Positions 28,948-38,900 of a stretch of DNA of 64,000 bases are shown here, piece by piece. The DNA is from Allosphingosinicella deserti (GTDB lineage Bacteria > Pseudomonadota > Alphaproteobacteria > Sphingomonadales > Sphingomonadaceae). The translations under genes and the position numbers were made by a program. Numbering within the stretch: position 1 is the first letter of the stretch; every line of letters begins with the position of its first letter. Below the pieces are notes generated by a model that worked only from the letters and a program-made list of their open reading frames with translations, had not been told where the DNA came from and did not search any database. The DNA is taken from contig NZ_PXYI01000005.1 of NCBI RefSeq assembly GCF_003012735.1, positions 455,864 to 519,863 of the forward strand, read 5' to 3'.

Positions 28948-30425
28948 TGGCGCGCCTCCAGGTCCTGTCGGTCGCGTCCGAAGTCTATCCGCTGATCAAG
29001 ACCGGCGGCCTCGCCGACGTTGCCGGCGCGCTGCCGGCCGCACTCGCCGCCGAGGGCATATCGATGCGCACCCTCGTGCCCGGCTATCCGGCGGTGACCG
29101 CCGCGCTGAAGCGCGCACAGGCGGTGCACGCCTTCGACGATCTGTTCGGCGGCCCGGCGCGGCTGCTTGCCGGCAAGGCGGCGGGGCTCGACTTGCTGGT
29201 GATCGATGCCCCGCACCTCTACGCGCGGCCGGGCAATCCTTATCTGGAGCCGGACGGGCAGGATTGGCCGGACAATGCCTTTCGCTTCGCAGGGCTGGCG
29301 CGGGTCGCGGCGGCGCTCGGCCGCGGATTGCTGCCGAATTATGCGCCGGGGGTGATCCATTGCCATGATTGGCAGGCGGGGCTCACGCCCGCCTACTTCG
29401 CCTTCGGCGAAGGGCCGAGCGTGCCGACCGTGATGACGGTGCACAATCTCGCCTTCCAGGGGGCGTTCCCGGCCGATCTGCTCGGCGCTTTGGGCCTGCC
29501 GCCGCGCGCGTTCACCGTCGACGGTGTCGAATATCACGGCCAGATCGGCTTTCTGAAGGCGGGGCTGCAGCTTGCCGACCGGATCACGACCGTGTCGCCG
29601 ACCTATGCCAACGAAATCTGTTCGGACGAATTCGGCATGGGCTTGCAGGGTCTGCTGCGCGGCCGGGCCGAGCGGTTGCAGGGGATCTTGAACGGCATCG
29701 ACACCGATGTCTGGAATCCGGGCGCCGATCCGCTGATCGCCGCGCCCTACAGTGCCGCCGATCCGGGCGCGCGCGCCGCGGACAAGGCGGCGCTGCAGGC
29801 CGAGATGGGACTGGCGGGAAGCCCGGACACATTGCTGTTCGCGGTGATCTCGCGGCTCGGCTGGCAGAAGGGCCTCGATCTGCTGCTCGATGCGCTGCCC
29901 CTGCTGATCGCCGAAGGGGCGCAGCTGGCCTTGCTCGGCTCCGGCGACGCGGCGCTGGAAGCGGGCTTCCGGGCCGCCGCCGACGCGCACCCGGGGCAGA
30001 TCGCCTGCCGCATCGGCTATGACGAGGGGCTCGCCCATCGCATCCAGGCCGGCGCCGACGCCTTGCTCGTGCCCTCGCGATTCGAGCCGTGCGGGCTGAC
30101 TCAATTGTGCGCGCTGCGCTACGGCGCGGTGCCGGTGGTCGCGCGCGTCGGCGGGCTCGCCGACACGGTGATCGACGCCAGTCCGGTGGCGCTTGCCGCG
30201 GAGGCTGCCACGGGGGTCATGTTCTCGCCGGTGAACCAGACGATGTTCGAAGGCGCGCTGCGCCGCACCGCCGCGCTCTACCGGCAGCCTGAAATCTGGG
30301 CGCGGCTGCAGCGCAACGGCATGGCCACCGACGTCTCGTGGCACGGGCCGGCACAGGATTATGCGCGGCTGTACCGCAGTCTGATTCCGGCCGCCGCTCC
30401 CGCGAGGCCGCGCGGCCGGGCATGA
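28947..30425 (+). CDS. glgA: Glycogen synthase (ADP-glucose)
   Basis: GT5 glycosyltransferase that elongates alpha-1,4-glucan from ADP-glucose. 492 aa (E. coli GlgA 477). The ADP-glucose-binding motif [16 protein letters not shown] is at about residues 17-32; later parts of the Rossmann pair include [24 protein letters not shown] and [23 protein letters not shown] at 28947 overlaps the glgC stop by one base, and its own stop overlaps the next glgX start (ATGA, 30422-30425). This tight packing suggests one translationally coupled glgC-glgA-glgX2 block. Confidence 0.96.
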   Translation: MARLQVLSVASEVYPLIKTGGLADVAGALPAALAAEGISMRTLVPGYPAVTAALKRAQAVHAFDDLFGGPARLLAGKAAGLDLLVIDAPHLYARPGNPYLEPDGQDWPDNAFRFAGLARVAAALGRGLLPNYAPGVIHCHDWQAGLTPAYFAFGEGPSVPTVMTVHNLAFQGAFPADLLGALGLPPRAFTVDGVEYHGQIGFLKAGLQLADRITTVSPTYANEICSDEFGMGLQGLLRGRAERLQGILNGIDTDVWNPGADPLIAAPYSAADPGARAADKAALQAEMGLAGSPDTLLFAVISRLGWQKGLDLLLDALPLLIAEGAQLALLGSGDAALEAGFRAAADAHPGQIACRIGYDEGLAHRIQAGADALLVPSRFEPCGLTQLCALRYGAVPVVARVGGLADTVIDASPVALAAEAATGVMFSPVNQTMFEGALRRTAALYRQPEIWARLQRNGMATDVSWHGPAQDYARLYRSLIPAAAPARPRGRA

Positions 30426-32536
30426 CGCGCGCGGCGGGGGAGGGGAGTCCCGAGCCGCTCGGCATCATGCCGGATGGCGACGGGGTGAACGTCGCGATCT
30501 TCTCGGCGCATGCGGAAGGTATTGAATTCTGCCTGTTCGATGCGGATGGGCGCGTGGAGGTCGAGCGTGTGCGCTTGCCGGCGCGAACCGGCGATGTCTG
30601 GCACGGGCATGTCGCCAGTGTCGGAGCGGGCGCGCGTTACGGTTTGCGGGCGCACGGGCCCTATGCGCCCGAGCAGGGACATCGGTTCAATCCGGCGAAA
30701 CTGCTCGTCGATCCGCATGCGCTGGTGCTCGATCGCGCGTTTCGGCTGCATCCGAGCATGTTCGGGCATGATGCGGCCGGTGGGCCGAGCGCAGAGGACA
30801 GCGCGCCTTTCATGCCGAAAGGAGTCGTCACCGATCCCTTTGACCCGTTCGGGCTGAGCTTGTCGAAGCCCTCCCTTATCGCCGCGGCCGAGAGGAAGCA
30901 GAGGGCTTCGACAGGCTCAGCCCAAACGGACTTCTCCGGGGCTCAGGCTGATTATGCGCGCTCCCGCCTGTCCGTACCCTGGTCCGAGACCATCCTCTAC
31001 GAACTCCATGTGCGCGGTTTCACCATGCGGCATGGTGACGTTCCATCCGAACTGCGCGGCACCTTTGCCGGCCTCGCGCATCCGGCGGCGGTCGCGCATC
31101 TCGTCCGGCTGGGAGTTACCAGCGTCGAGATCCTGCCTGCCGCGGCGTGGATCGACGAGCGCCATCTCGGCCCGCTCGGTCTCACCAATTACTGGGGCTA
31201 CAACCCCGTCGCCTTTCTCGCCCCCGATCCGCGGCTCGCGCCCGGCGGATGGCCGGAAATCCGGGCTGCGGTGGCGGCGCTTGCCGAGGCCGGGATCGAG
31301 ACGATCGTCGACGTGGTGTACAATCACAGCGGCGAGGGCGACGCGCTCGGCCCGACCCTGTCGCTGCGTGGTCTCGACAACGCCACCTATTACCGGCTGC
31401 GCTCCGAGGATCCGGCCGCCTATGTCGACGACAGCGGCACCGGCAACACGCTCGCGCTTGATCGCGCGCCGGTGGTGCGGCTGGTGATGGACGCGCTGCG
31501 CTGCTGGGCACGCGCCGGAGTGCACGGCTTCCGCTTCGATCTCGCCACCTGCCTCGGCCGGCGCGCCGACGGCTTCGACCCGCAGGCTCCCCTGCTCGCC
31601 GCCATCGAGCAGGACCCCGAACTGCGGGAGCTGAAGCTGATCGCCGAGGCCTGGGACATCGGTCCGGGCGGCTATCAGGTCGGGCATTTCGGCGGCGCCT
31701 GGGGCGAATGGAACGATCGTTTTCGGGACGACGTTCGCCGCTTCTGGCGCGGCGATCCCGGCCGGCTCGGCGGCCTCGCCACCCGCCTGGCCGGATCCGC
31801 CGATCTGTTCGCCGCCAAGCGCCGGCCCTCGCGCGGCGTCAACTTCGTTACCGCGCATGACGGCTTCACCCTTGCCGACCTGGTGTCCTATTCGGCCAAG
31901 CACAATCAGGCCAATGGCGAGCAGAATCGTGACGGTTCGAACGAGAATTCGAGCTGGAACAACGGCGCCGAGGGGCCGACCGGCGATCTCACGATCCGTG
32001 CCGCGCGGCTGCACGACCAGCGCGCTTTGCTCGCCACCCTGCTGCTCGCCCGCGGTACGCCAATGCTGTCGATGGGCGCCGAATTCGGGCAGAGCCAGAA
32101 CGGCAACAACAATGCCTATGCCCAGGACAATGAGAGCAGTTGGCTCGACTGGGACAATGCCGACGAGAGCCTGCGTGCGTTCACGGCGCGGCTGATCGCG
32201 CTGCGCCATGCTCTGCCGGCGCTTCGCGACGATCGCTTCCTGACCGGTGCCGGAGACGTGGCGTGGCTTGCGCCCGAGGGCGCGGCAATGACCGCGGAGG
32301 ATTGGGAGCGAGGTGAGAGCCTGTCGATGGTGCTGGGGTCCGCCGGCGAGCGCCTGGCGATCCTCCTCCACCGCGGTGCGCAGCCGCGCCGGTTCGTGCT
32401 GCCGGACGCTGCGGAGGCGCTCGACTGGCGGGTTCTGGTGGACAGCAATCCGGAAGAGCGAGCCTTTCACGAAGGCGGACCGAACGTCCTGGTGGCGCCG
32501 CGATCGCTGCTGCTGGTTGCCGAGGAGCCGCGTTGA
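30422..32536 (+). CDS. glgX: Glycogen debranching enzyme GlgX (second copy) with palindromic insertion
   Basis: 704 aa, GH13_11, paralogous to the copy at 12464. CBM48 ([16 protein letters not shown]) precedes a barrel with Asp in [13 protein letters not shown], Glu in [14 protein letters not shown] and Asp in [12 protein letters not shown]; all catalytic residues are intact. Residues 142-170 ([11 protein letters not shown]... to ...TGSAQTD) are encoded by an 85-bp palindromic repeat. Between the shared anchors PKGVVT and PWS the first copy has 14 residues and this one 48, so the repeat was probably added to the gene. The reading frame is kept. The insert lies between CBM48 and barrel, probably a surface loop. 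ATG overlaps the glgA stop (ATGA). N-terminal sequence before the CBM48 is shorter than in the first copy. Confidence 0.92.
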   Translation: MTRAAGEGSPEPLGIMPDGDGVNVAIFSAHAEGIEFCLFDADGRVEVERVRLPARTGDVWHGHVASVGAGARYGLRAHGPYAPEQGHRFNPAKLLVDPHALVLDRAFRLHPSMFGHDAAGGPSAEDSAPFMPKGVVTDPFDPFGLSLSKPSLIAAAERKQRASTGSAQTDFSGAQADYARSRLSVPWSETILYELHVRGFTMRHGDVPSELRGTFAGLAHPAAVAHLVRLGVTSVEILPAAAWIDERHLGPLGLTNYWGYNPVAFLAPDPRLAPGGWPEIRAAVAALAEAGIETIVDVVYNHSGEGDALGPTLSLRGLDNATYYRLRSEDPAAYVDDSGTGNTLALDRAPVVRLVMDALRCWARAGVHGFRFDLATCLGRRADGFDPQAPLLAAIEQDPELRELKLIAEAWDIGPGGYQVGHFGGAWGEWNDRFRDDVRRFWRGDPGRLGGLATRLAGSADLFAAKRRPSRGVNFVTAHDGFTLADLVSYSAKHNQANGEQNRDGSNENSSWNNGAEGPTGDLTIRAARLHDQRALLATLLLARGTPMLSMGAEFGQSQNGNNNAYAQDNESSWLDWDNADESLRAFTARLIALRHALPALRDDRFLTGAGDVAWLAPEGAAMTAEDWERGESLSMVLGSAGERLAILLHRGAQPRRFVLPDAAEALDWRVLVDSNPEERAFHEGGPNVLVAPRSLLLVAEEPR
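30845..30929. repeat. Dispersed palindromic element, copy B (inside glgX2)
   Basis: The 29-nt arms (30845-30873, beginning CCGTTCGGGCTGAGC; 30901-30929, ending CAGCCCAAACGG) are reverse complements with two mismatches around a 27-nt spacer. Size (85 bp) and arms match copy A at 2133-2218. It is fully read through in frame and adds about 29 codons to glgX2. Confidence 0.85.
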
Positions 32537-32574
32537 CCTCTAACGATGCACCGAAGGTTGGGGAGAGGGCAGCG

Positions 32575-33876
32575 ATGACGGACAGCGTGGCGAACCAGGG
32601 TCCGCATCGTGCACACCGGATCCGCAACATCCTCGGCGGCTCCGCGGGCAATCTCGTCGAATGGTATGACTGGTACGTCTATTCGGCCTTCGCGCTCTAT
32701 TTCGCGCCGGCCTTTTTCCCGGAAGGCGACCAGACCGCCCAGTTGCTGAGCACCGCGGCAGTCTTCGCAGTGGGCTTCGTCATGCGTCCGATCGGTGCCT
32801 GGGTGATGGGCATCTATGCCGACCGGCGGGGCCGCAAGGCGGGGCTGACCCTCTCGGTGACCTTGATGTGCCTGGGATCGCTGCTGATCGCGGTGACTCC
32901 AAGCTATGCGTCGATCGGCGTGCTTGCGCCGTCCATCCTCGTCCTTGCCCGCTTGATGCAGGGGCTGAGCGTCGGCGGCGAATATGGCGCAAGCGCCACC
33001 TATCTGAGCGAAATGGCCGAGCGGAAGCATCGCGGCTTCTATTCGAGCTTCCAGTACGTAACCCTGATCTCGGGCCAACTGATCGCGCTCGCCGTCCTGC
33101 TCGTGCTGCAATCGACCTTGTCGGAGAGCGCGCTGGAAAACTGGGGCTGGCGGATCCCGTTCGCGATCGGGGCGGTGCTCGCGATCTTCGTTTTCTATCT
33201 GCGCCGGCGGCTCGCCGAGACCCAGAGTTTCGAGAACGCGCAGAAATCGGGCACGCCGCGCTCGAGCGGCCTGACCTTGCTCCGCTATCACCCGAAGGAA
33301 GCGCTGCTGGTGATCGGCCTCACTGCCGGCGGCACCTTGGCCTTCTATGCATATACAACCTACATGCAGAAGTTCCTCGCCAACACGTCGGGCTTCAGCC
33401 GGGAAACGGCGACCGAGATCACCACCGCGGCCTTGTTCGTCTACATGCTCCTCCAGCCGGCAATCGGCGCGCTTTCAGACCGAGTCGGCCGCAAGCCGAT
33501 CATGATCACCTTTGGAATTCTCGGCACCCTGTTCACCGTGCCGATCTTCACGACGCTGGAGACGGTCACCAGTCCTTATGCCGCCTTCGCGCTGGTGCTG
33601 GCGGCACTGGTGATCGTCTCCGGCTACACCGCGATCAATGCGGTGGTGAAGGCGGAGCTGTTCCCCGCCCACATCCGCGCACTCGGCGTCGCGCTGCCTT
33701 ACGCGATCGCTAATACCCTGTTTGGAGGAACGGCCGAATATGTCGCGCTGCGGTTCAAGCGCGCCGGGATCGAGGACGCTTTCTATTGGTACGTCACCGG
33801 GCTGATCTTCGTCTCGCTGCTCGTCTACCTGTTCATGCGCGATACGCGTGCGCACAGCCACATCGCGGAGGATTGA
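32575..33876 (+). CDS. MFS transporter, metabolite:H+ symporter (MHS/KgtP-like) family
   Basis: A 12-helix inner-membrane transporter of 433 aa. The opening GGSAGNLVEWYDWYVYSAFA, the loop DRRGRKAGLTLS after helix 2 and LMQGLSVGGEYGASATYLSE are diagnostic of the MHS family (alpha-ketoglutarate, proline/betaine or citrate symporters). The second half repeats the MFS loop as DRVGRKPIMI. ATG 32575 follows GGGGAGAGGG; a TTG at 32533 overlapping the glgX2 stop is less likely. Position at the end of the glg cluster suggests co-transcription, but a carboxylate substrate is more likely than a sugar. No substrate can be fixed from sequence. Confidence 0.85.
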   Translation: MTDSVANQGPHRAHRIRNILGGSAGNLVEWYDWYVYSAFALYFAPAFFPEGDQTAQLLSTAAVFAVGFVMRPIGAWVMGIYADRRGRKAGLTLSVTLMCLGSLLIAVTPSYASIGVLAPSILVLARLMQGLSVGGEYGASATYLSEMAERKHRGFYSSFQYVTLISGQLIALAVLLVLQSTLSESALENWGWRIPFAIGAVLAIFVFYLRRRLAETQSFENAQKSGTPRSSGLTLLRYHPKEALLVIGLTAGGTLAFYAYTTYMQKFLANTSGFSRETATEITTAALFVYMLLQPAIGALSDRVGRKPIMITFGILGTLFTVPIFTTLETVTSPYAAFALVLAALVIVSGYTAINAVVKAELFPAHIRALGVALPYAIANTLFGGTAEYVALRFKRAGIEDAFYWYVTGLIFVSLLVYLFMRDTRAHSHIAED

Positions 33877-33913
33877 CGGCCCTCACCCTCCCAGGCCTGC
33901 GGCTTGGGCCCCT

Positions 33914-33944
33914 CCCTCTCCCCAAGTGGGAGAGGGGTTGGTTT
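33914..33944 (+). terminator. Intrinsic terminator closing the glycogen cluster
   Basis: CCCTCTCCC (33914-33922) pairs perfectly with GGGAGAGGG (33928-33936) around a 5-nt loop, followed by GTTGGTTTT. A second weaker hairpin (CCCTCTCCCG...CGGGCAGAGG) follows at about 33947-33968. The rest of 33877-34242 holds no gene beyond the sigma promoter motif. Confidence 0.6.
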
Positions 33945-34188
33945 TCCCCTCTCCCGTTTCGGGCAGAGGTGAGGGCGTTCGGTGCGGTCGCCGACGAGTG
34001 ACGGCGGAGAGATAGATTCACCGGCGGCTGGACAGGGTGGCGGCTTTTCACCACGATGGCGGCGTTTTCGGTTCGAGGGGGATCTGGACCAACGTGTCGC
34101 GTGCGCGTCGTCATCGCAGCTCAAGCTTGCCTGTTTCGCGGCGCGCACATCGCCGGGCCGCCGCCGTCAGAATTAATCGCACCGTGAA

Positions 34189-34216
34189 ATGTCGGATATG
34201 TCCGTCTCGCGCGTCT
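34189..34216 (+). promoter_or_regulatory. Putative ECF-sigma promoter upstream of the sigma gene
   Basis: ATGTCGG (34189-34195), 16 nt, then CGTCT (34212-34216), ending 26 nt before the sigma-factor ATG. The same two blocks with the same spacing stand before the TBDR gene at 35838-35865. This is the layout of -35 and -10 elements of an autoregulated ECF sigma factor. Confidence 0.5.
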
Positions 34217-34242
34217 GATGAGATGCAGGGCTAGAGCCGAAG

Positions 34243-34719
34243 ATGCCGAGCCTTGCCGAAATGCTTGCGAAAGCGCGGCGCGCGGTGCTGCGACGGGGCG
34301 TTTCCGAGGAGGATGCAGACGAACTCGTGCAGGACGCTTTCCTGAAGATCGAGCATTATGAGCAAAGCCATGCGGCCCGCTCGAAGGAAGCTCTGTTGGT
34401 GACCGCGGCGGTGAACCTGTCGATCGATCGCGCCCGGAGCCGTGCGCGCGCGCCGTTCGTCGACCATACCGACGTCCAGGCGATCGCCGACCACGCCCCC
34501 GATCCGGCGCAGATCGTCGAGGCGCAGGCGCGCCTCCGCCATGCCGCCGAAGGGCTCGATCAGCTGTCCGAGCGAACGCGCCGGATCCTGCTCAAGCGCC
34601 GGCTCGAAAATCTAAGCTTTGCCGAGATCGCCGCTTCCGAAGGCATGTCGGTCGCCGCCGTCGAGAAGCAGGTCGCGCGCGCGACGCTGCAACTGATGCA
34701 GTGGATGGCGGAATGGTGA
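34243..34719 (+). CDS. ECF RNA polymerase sigma factor, FecI-like
   Basis: 158 aa. Region 2 is visible as EDADELVQDAFLKIEHYEQS and region 4 as LSERTRRILLKRRLENLSFA, then EIAASEGMSVAAVEKQVARA, the helix-turn-helix that reads the -35 element. Length and lack of region 3 fit group 4 (ECF) factors, and the following FecR and STN-bearing receptor genes place it in the iron-starvation/FecI group. It should direct transcription of the receptor and perhaps the M16 protease when the receptor reports ligand. The end overlaps fecR by 7 bases. ATG 34243 has a poor ribosome binding site, so the start could shift by a few codons. Confidence 0.9.
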   Translation: MPSLAEMLAKARRAVLRRGVSEEDADELVQDAFLKIEHYEQSHAARSKEALLVTAAVNLSIDRARSRARAPFVDHTDVQAIADHAPDPAQIVEAQARLRHAAEGLDQLSERTRRILLKRRLENLSFAEIAASEGMSVAAVEKQVARATLQLMQWMAEW

Positions 34720-35687
34720 GCGCAGCCCGCCGCACGCCTGATGGTGAACCGCCGCGCGCCGATGCCGAGGCTGCGGTCTGGATCGCGCGGCTGAATTCGG
34801 ACGCGCGGTCGGCGACGACCGACGATGCCCTGCGTGCCTGGCTGCAGGCCGACCCGGAGCACGAGGCCGCCTTCGAGCGGGCAACCGAGATCTGGGCGAT
34901 GATCCCGGGCGCGGCGCGGCTCAACGAAGCCGAGGCGCCGCGGGCGATTCCGCGACCGAACATGCGTCAGCAGCATTGGGGCATGGCGCTCGCCGCCTCG
35001 CTGCTGATCGCCGCCGGTGCGGGCGGCTGGTGGCTGAGCGATCCGACCATCGACTATTCGACCGAGATCGGCGAGCAGAGGGTTGCTACCTTGAAGGACG
35101 GCAGCCGGATCGCGCTCAACACCGGCACCGAGCTCCACGTCGCTTTCGACGACAAGGTGCGCCGGGTGACGCTGGATCGCGGCGAGGCGATGTTCGAAGT
35201 TGCGCCCAACCCGGATCGCCCGTTCGTCGTAACCGCGGGCGATCGAACCGTGCGCGCGGTTGGAACCGCTTTCATCGTCCGGCGGAGCGGCAGCAGCGTG
35301 GTGGTGACCTTGATCGAGGGCAAGGTCGCGGTGGCGCCGCTGCGCGAGACACCGGAGGGGGCCGAAGCGCCGGCTCTGCTCACCGCCGGCGAACGGCTGA
35401 TCGCCACCGCGGAGGCGCCGCCGTTGATCGATCAGCCGTCGATGGAAGCGGCAACGGCATGGCGCCGCGGCCAGGCGGTGTTCAACGACACGCCGCTCGC
35501 CAACGCGGTCGCCGAACTCAACCGTTACGGCGGGCCGCGGATCGCGATCGGCGACCCCCGGCTCGCGTCGCTGCGCGTGTCCGGCGTGTTCGCGACCAAC
35601 GACACGGCCGAATTTGCAAGTGCGATCGCGGCGCTGCACGGCCTGCGGGTTCAGCATGGCCAAAGCGAGCTGCGCATCGTTCGATAG
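34713..35687 (+). CDS. FecR-type anti-sigma factor
   Basis: 324 aa, a single-pass inner-membrane regulator that holds the sigma factor and receives the signal from the receptor's STN domain. Domains in order: DUF4880 cytoplasmic segment (AAVWIARLNSDARS, RAWLQADPEHEAAFERATEI), a transmembrane helix at about 90-108 (GMALAASLLIAAGAGGWWL), the FecR periplasmic domain (IGEQRVATLKDGSRIALNTG, LDRGEAMFEV) and a DUF4974/STN-like end (DTPLANAVAELNRYGGP). ATG 34713 overlaps the sigma stop (ATGGTGA); GTG 34716 is equally possible. Coupled expression keeps sigma and anti-sigma in balance. Confidence 0.93.
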   Translation: MVSAARRTPDGEPPRADAEAAVWIARLNSDARSATTDDALRAWLQADPEHEAAFERATEIWAMIPGAARLNEAEAPRAIPRPNMRQQHWGMALAASLLIAAGAGGWWLSDPTIDYSTEIGEQRVATLKDGSRIALNTGTELHVAFDDKVRRVTLDRGEAMFEVAPNPDRPFVVTAGDRTVRAVGTAFIVRRSGSSVVVTLIEGKVAVAPLRETPEGAEAPALLTAGERLIATAEAPPLIDQPSMEAATAWRRGQAVFNDTPLANAVAELNRYGGPRIAIGDPRLASLRVSGVFATNDTAEFASAIAALHGLRVQHGQSELRIVR

Positions 35688-35837
35688 GATCCCAATCCGA
35701 TCTGGCGCGGAGAGGGTTGGCGTTTGCGCTTATTCAAAAGATCAAGTTATCTCAGCTGCTTGAGCGGAAGGCCTCTGCCAGGCTGGCGAGGCAATCCTGA
35801 CTAATTTCATCCCCGGTGACATTTTTGTGTCCCATCC

Positions 35838-35865
35838 ATGTCGGTTTTGCAGCGCACCATCGTCT
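35838..35865 (+). promoter_or_regulatory. Putative ECF-sigma promoter upstream of the STN receptor
   Basis: ATGTCGG (35838-35844), 16 nt, then CGTCT (35861-35865), 41 nt before the receptor ATG. Both blocks and spacing equal the motif before the sigma gene. Apart from this, 35688-35906 shows no gene. Confidence 0.5.
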
Positions 35866-35906
35866 ACCCAAATGAGGGGAAGGGTTGCCGCCCCTTGCTA
35901 GGGGGA

Positions 35907-38900
35907 ATGATGGTATCCAAAGTTTCGTTCGCTGCTTACGCCATGGCATCCTGCGCTCTGGCGACTCCGCTCGCGGCCCAAGCACAGGCCTTGTTCTCGT
36001 TCGACCTGCCGGCCCAGTCGCTGGCGCGCTCGCTGCGTGCGGTCGCGTCGAAGACCGGTTCGAACATCGTCTTTTCGGACGCCGCGGTGCGCGGCAAGGG
36101 GGCGCCGGCGCTCCGCGGCGACTTTGCCACCGAGGCCGCCTATCGCCGGCTCCTCCAGGGCAGTGGCCTCGGCCTCAGCGTGACCAGCGGCGGATCCTAC
36201 GTGGTCGGCACGCCCCAGGGCAATTCGCCGGCGCTGAGCCGGACATCGGCGGACGGTGGATCGGGCGCGATTATCGGCCACGTCGCCCAGGCCGACGGCA
36301 ATCGCAACATCGCCGGTGCGCTCGTCCGCATCGTCGAAACGGGCCAGACCGCGACGGCCGACGATCTCGGCAATTTCCGTTTTCCCGATCTGCCGGCCGG
36401 GAGCTACACGCTCGAAATCTCGTTCCTGGGGTTCGCGACCGTCACCGAGACGGTCGAGGTGCGGGAGGGTCCCGCCCGCGCCGAGTTCGTGATGGCGGAG
36501 CCGCGCGACACGGTCGGCGAGATCGTCGTCTACGGATCGCGCAGCGCCCGCGCCAACGCGCTCAACCTGCAGCGCACGGCGGAGAACAGTTCCGATGTGA
36601 TCTCCGCCGATGATCTCGGCAATTTCAACGGCACTACCTTCTCCGAAGCGTTGCGCCGCGCGCCAGGCGTTTCGTTCCAACGCGACGGCGTGACCGGCGA
36701 CGGCACCAACGTCATCGTCCGCGGGCTGGAGCCCGACATGAACGCAGTAAAGCTCAACGGCCTCAATCTCCCGGTCGGCAGTGGCATCGGGCGCTCGGCT
36801 GATCTTTCCAACCTGCTTGCAGATTCGGTGAGCCGGATCACCATCCACAAGAGCCTGCTGCCGAGTCAGGACAGCGCCGGCACCGGCGGGTTGATCGAGA
36901 TCGAGACCTTGTCGCCGCTGAACCGGCCCCGGCGTTATGCCAATTTTCTGATCGAGGGCGGGCTTGGGCCAAAGGATTTCAGCGACGATTTCCTGGCGTC
37001 CGGCACCGTTTCCGGCACCTTCGGTGCCTCCGGCAATTTCGGGCTCAGCGCCTCGGTACAATATCGGCGCAATTCGGTGCGCAACATCTCGTACAACACG
37101 ATCCTGGAATATGGGCGCACGATGCCGGTAACCGCCAACGGCGAGCCATCCGTGTTCGAGATGAACGATCCGCTGATCAACTTCCCTTTCACGCCCGGCG
37201 ATGACGAGGCCTTTCCGACCCGGCTCGAGACCAGCTTCAATCACGTGAAGCAGAGGACGATGGCTGCCACCGTGTCGGCGGAGTGGAAGATCGCGAGCCA
37301 CACCAACCTCAAGTTCGATTTCCAGCATTCCGAAACGAAGCGCGACCGATACGGCCTGGTCGATGCCTTCTTCACGGCGAGCGAATATCTCGACGTGCCC
37401 GGCGGGAAGGCGATTGCCGAACTCTCGATCGATCTGACGCCGGGCAATGAGGCGTTGAGCCGGGAGCAGCAATATACGTATGACCGCGACGTCAAGAACG
37501 TCAGCGACACCTACAGCTTCAACGGCAAGACCAATCTCGGCAAGTTCGAGTTCACCTATCTCGCAGGCTATGCCCATGGCGCGGAGACCCATCCCGGTGA
37601 GTTCGTAACGACGCTGAGAATGCCCGACACCGACGCGCGCGCGGACTTCTTCGCCCCAGACGCGTTCGATCCCGCGACCGGGCGGATCCTCACCGGCTGG
37701 GCGGCACGCAGCGGCAACGGGATTCCGCTGCCGCTGCTGAGCCAAAGCGGGTGGGCGTTCGTCAACGATCCGTCGAACTTCACGATCGACCAGGCCAGCG
37801 GCCAGATCGATGTCACCAAGGGGCTGAACGACCGTTACACGGGCAGCTTCAGCGCGAAATGGCAGCCCGATGCGGGCTTCTTCAGCTATGTCGAGGCCGG
37901 CGCCTATTACGAGCGGACCGAGTTCAAGCGCGACCTCCTCCGGTCGCAGCTCGGCGGCAATGTCCCGGTTTCGGCGGTGGGGCTGGAATTCAGCCCGTCC
38001 GACCTGTCCCGGATCGGCGTCAGGGCGCCCGGCTTTGCCGTGGTCGACGAGAAATCGCTGAGCAGGTTCGTCAGGAATATCGACCAGCTCGCGGCCGGCA
38101 CCAGCGGTTTCACGCTCACGCCGATCGTCCCCCACCCCGATCAGGACAAGCAGGGCACCCTGGAAGAGAGCTTCGCCGCCTATCTCCAGTCGCGGCTGAC
38201 GTTCGGCAAGCTCGAGGTGATCGGCGGCGTGCGTTACAACCGCACTCACCTCGAAGCCTCCAACCTCGTCTTCCCGACCTATATCGGTCCGATCCCGCAA
38301 AATGGCGGGGCAATCGGCATCGATCTCGATTTCCAGCGGGATTTCGGAACGCTGGTCACGGAGACCGAGACCGCGAGCGACTTTCTCCCGCGGATCCTGT
38401 TCAACTATCGCCAGAGCGACAATCTGATCTTCCGCGGCGGTTATTTCCTGTCGGTGGCGCGGCCGCAGATCGGCCAATTGTCGGCGCAGACCCGGATCTC
38501 GTTCCTGAACATTCCGATCCCGGGGCCCGAGGGCGTCAAGCCCCGGCTCGAAATCAACACCGGCAACCCCGATCTCAAGCCGGCGACGACGCACAATTTC
38601 GACATCAGCGGCGAATATTACCACAAGATCGGGATCATGAAGCTGAGCGGATTCTACAAGCGGATCAATAATCTGCTACAGGCCAACATGACCAACGGGC
38701 CCGCCAACCTCGCCGCGCTCACCCTGCCGGACCATCCCTACTTCCAGGGCCCACCCTATTTCGACCCGTCGAACCCGCAAAATTACTTCATCCTCGGCAC
38801 CACCCCGGCGAACAGCGACCGGGTGGCGACGATCTGGGGCATCGAGGGGCAGATCGAACGCCAGTTCGATTTCCTGCCGGGCATCTGGAGCGGGTTCGGC

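Noticed and set aside
30422..32536. Assembly duplication as cause of the second glgX
   Set aside because: The two copies differ throughout at nucleotide and protein level, so they are true paralogues.
35897..35908. GCTAGGGGGAAT also found at 60729-60740
   Set aside because: A 12-mer shared once in 64 kb is expected by chance; the two places have no common layout relative to a gene.
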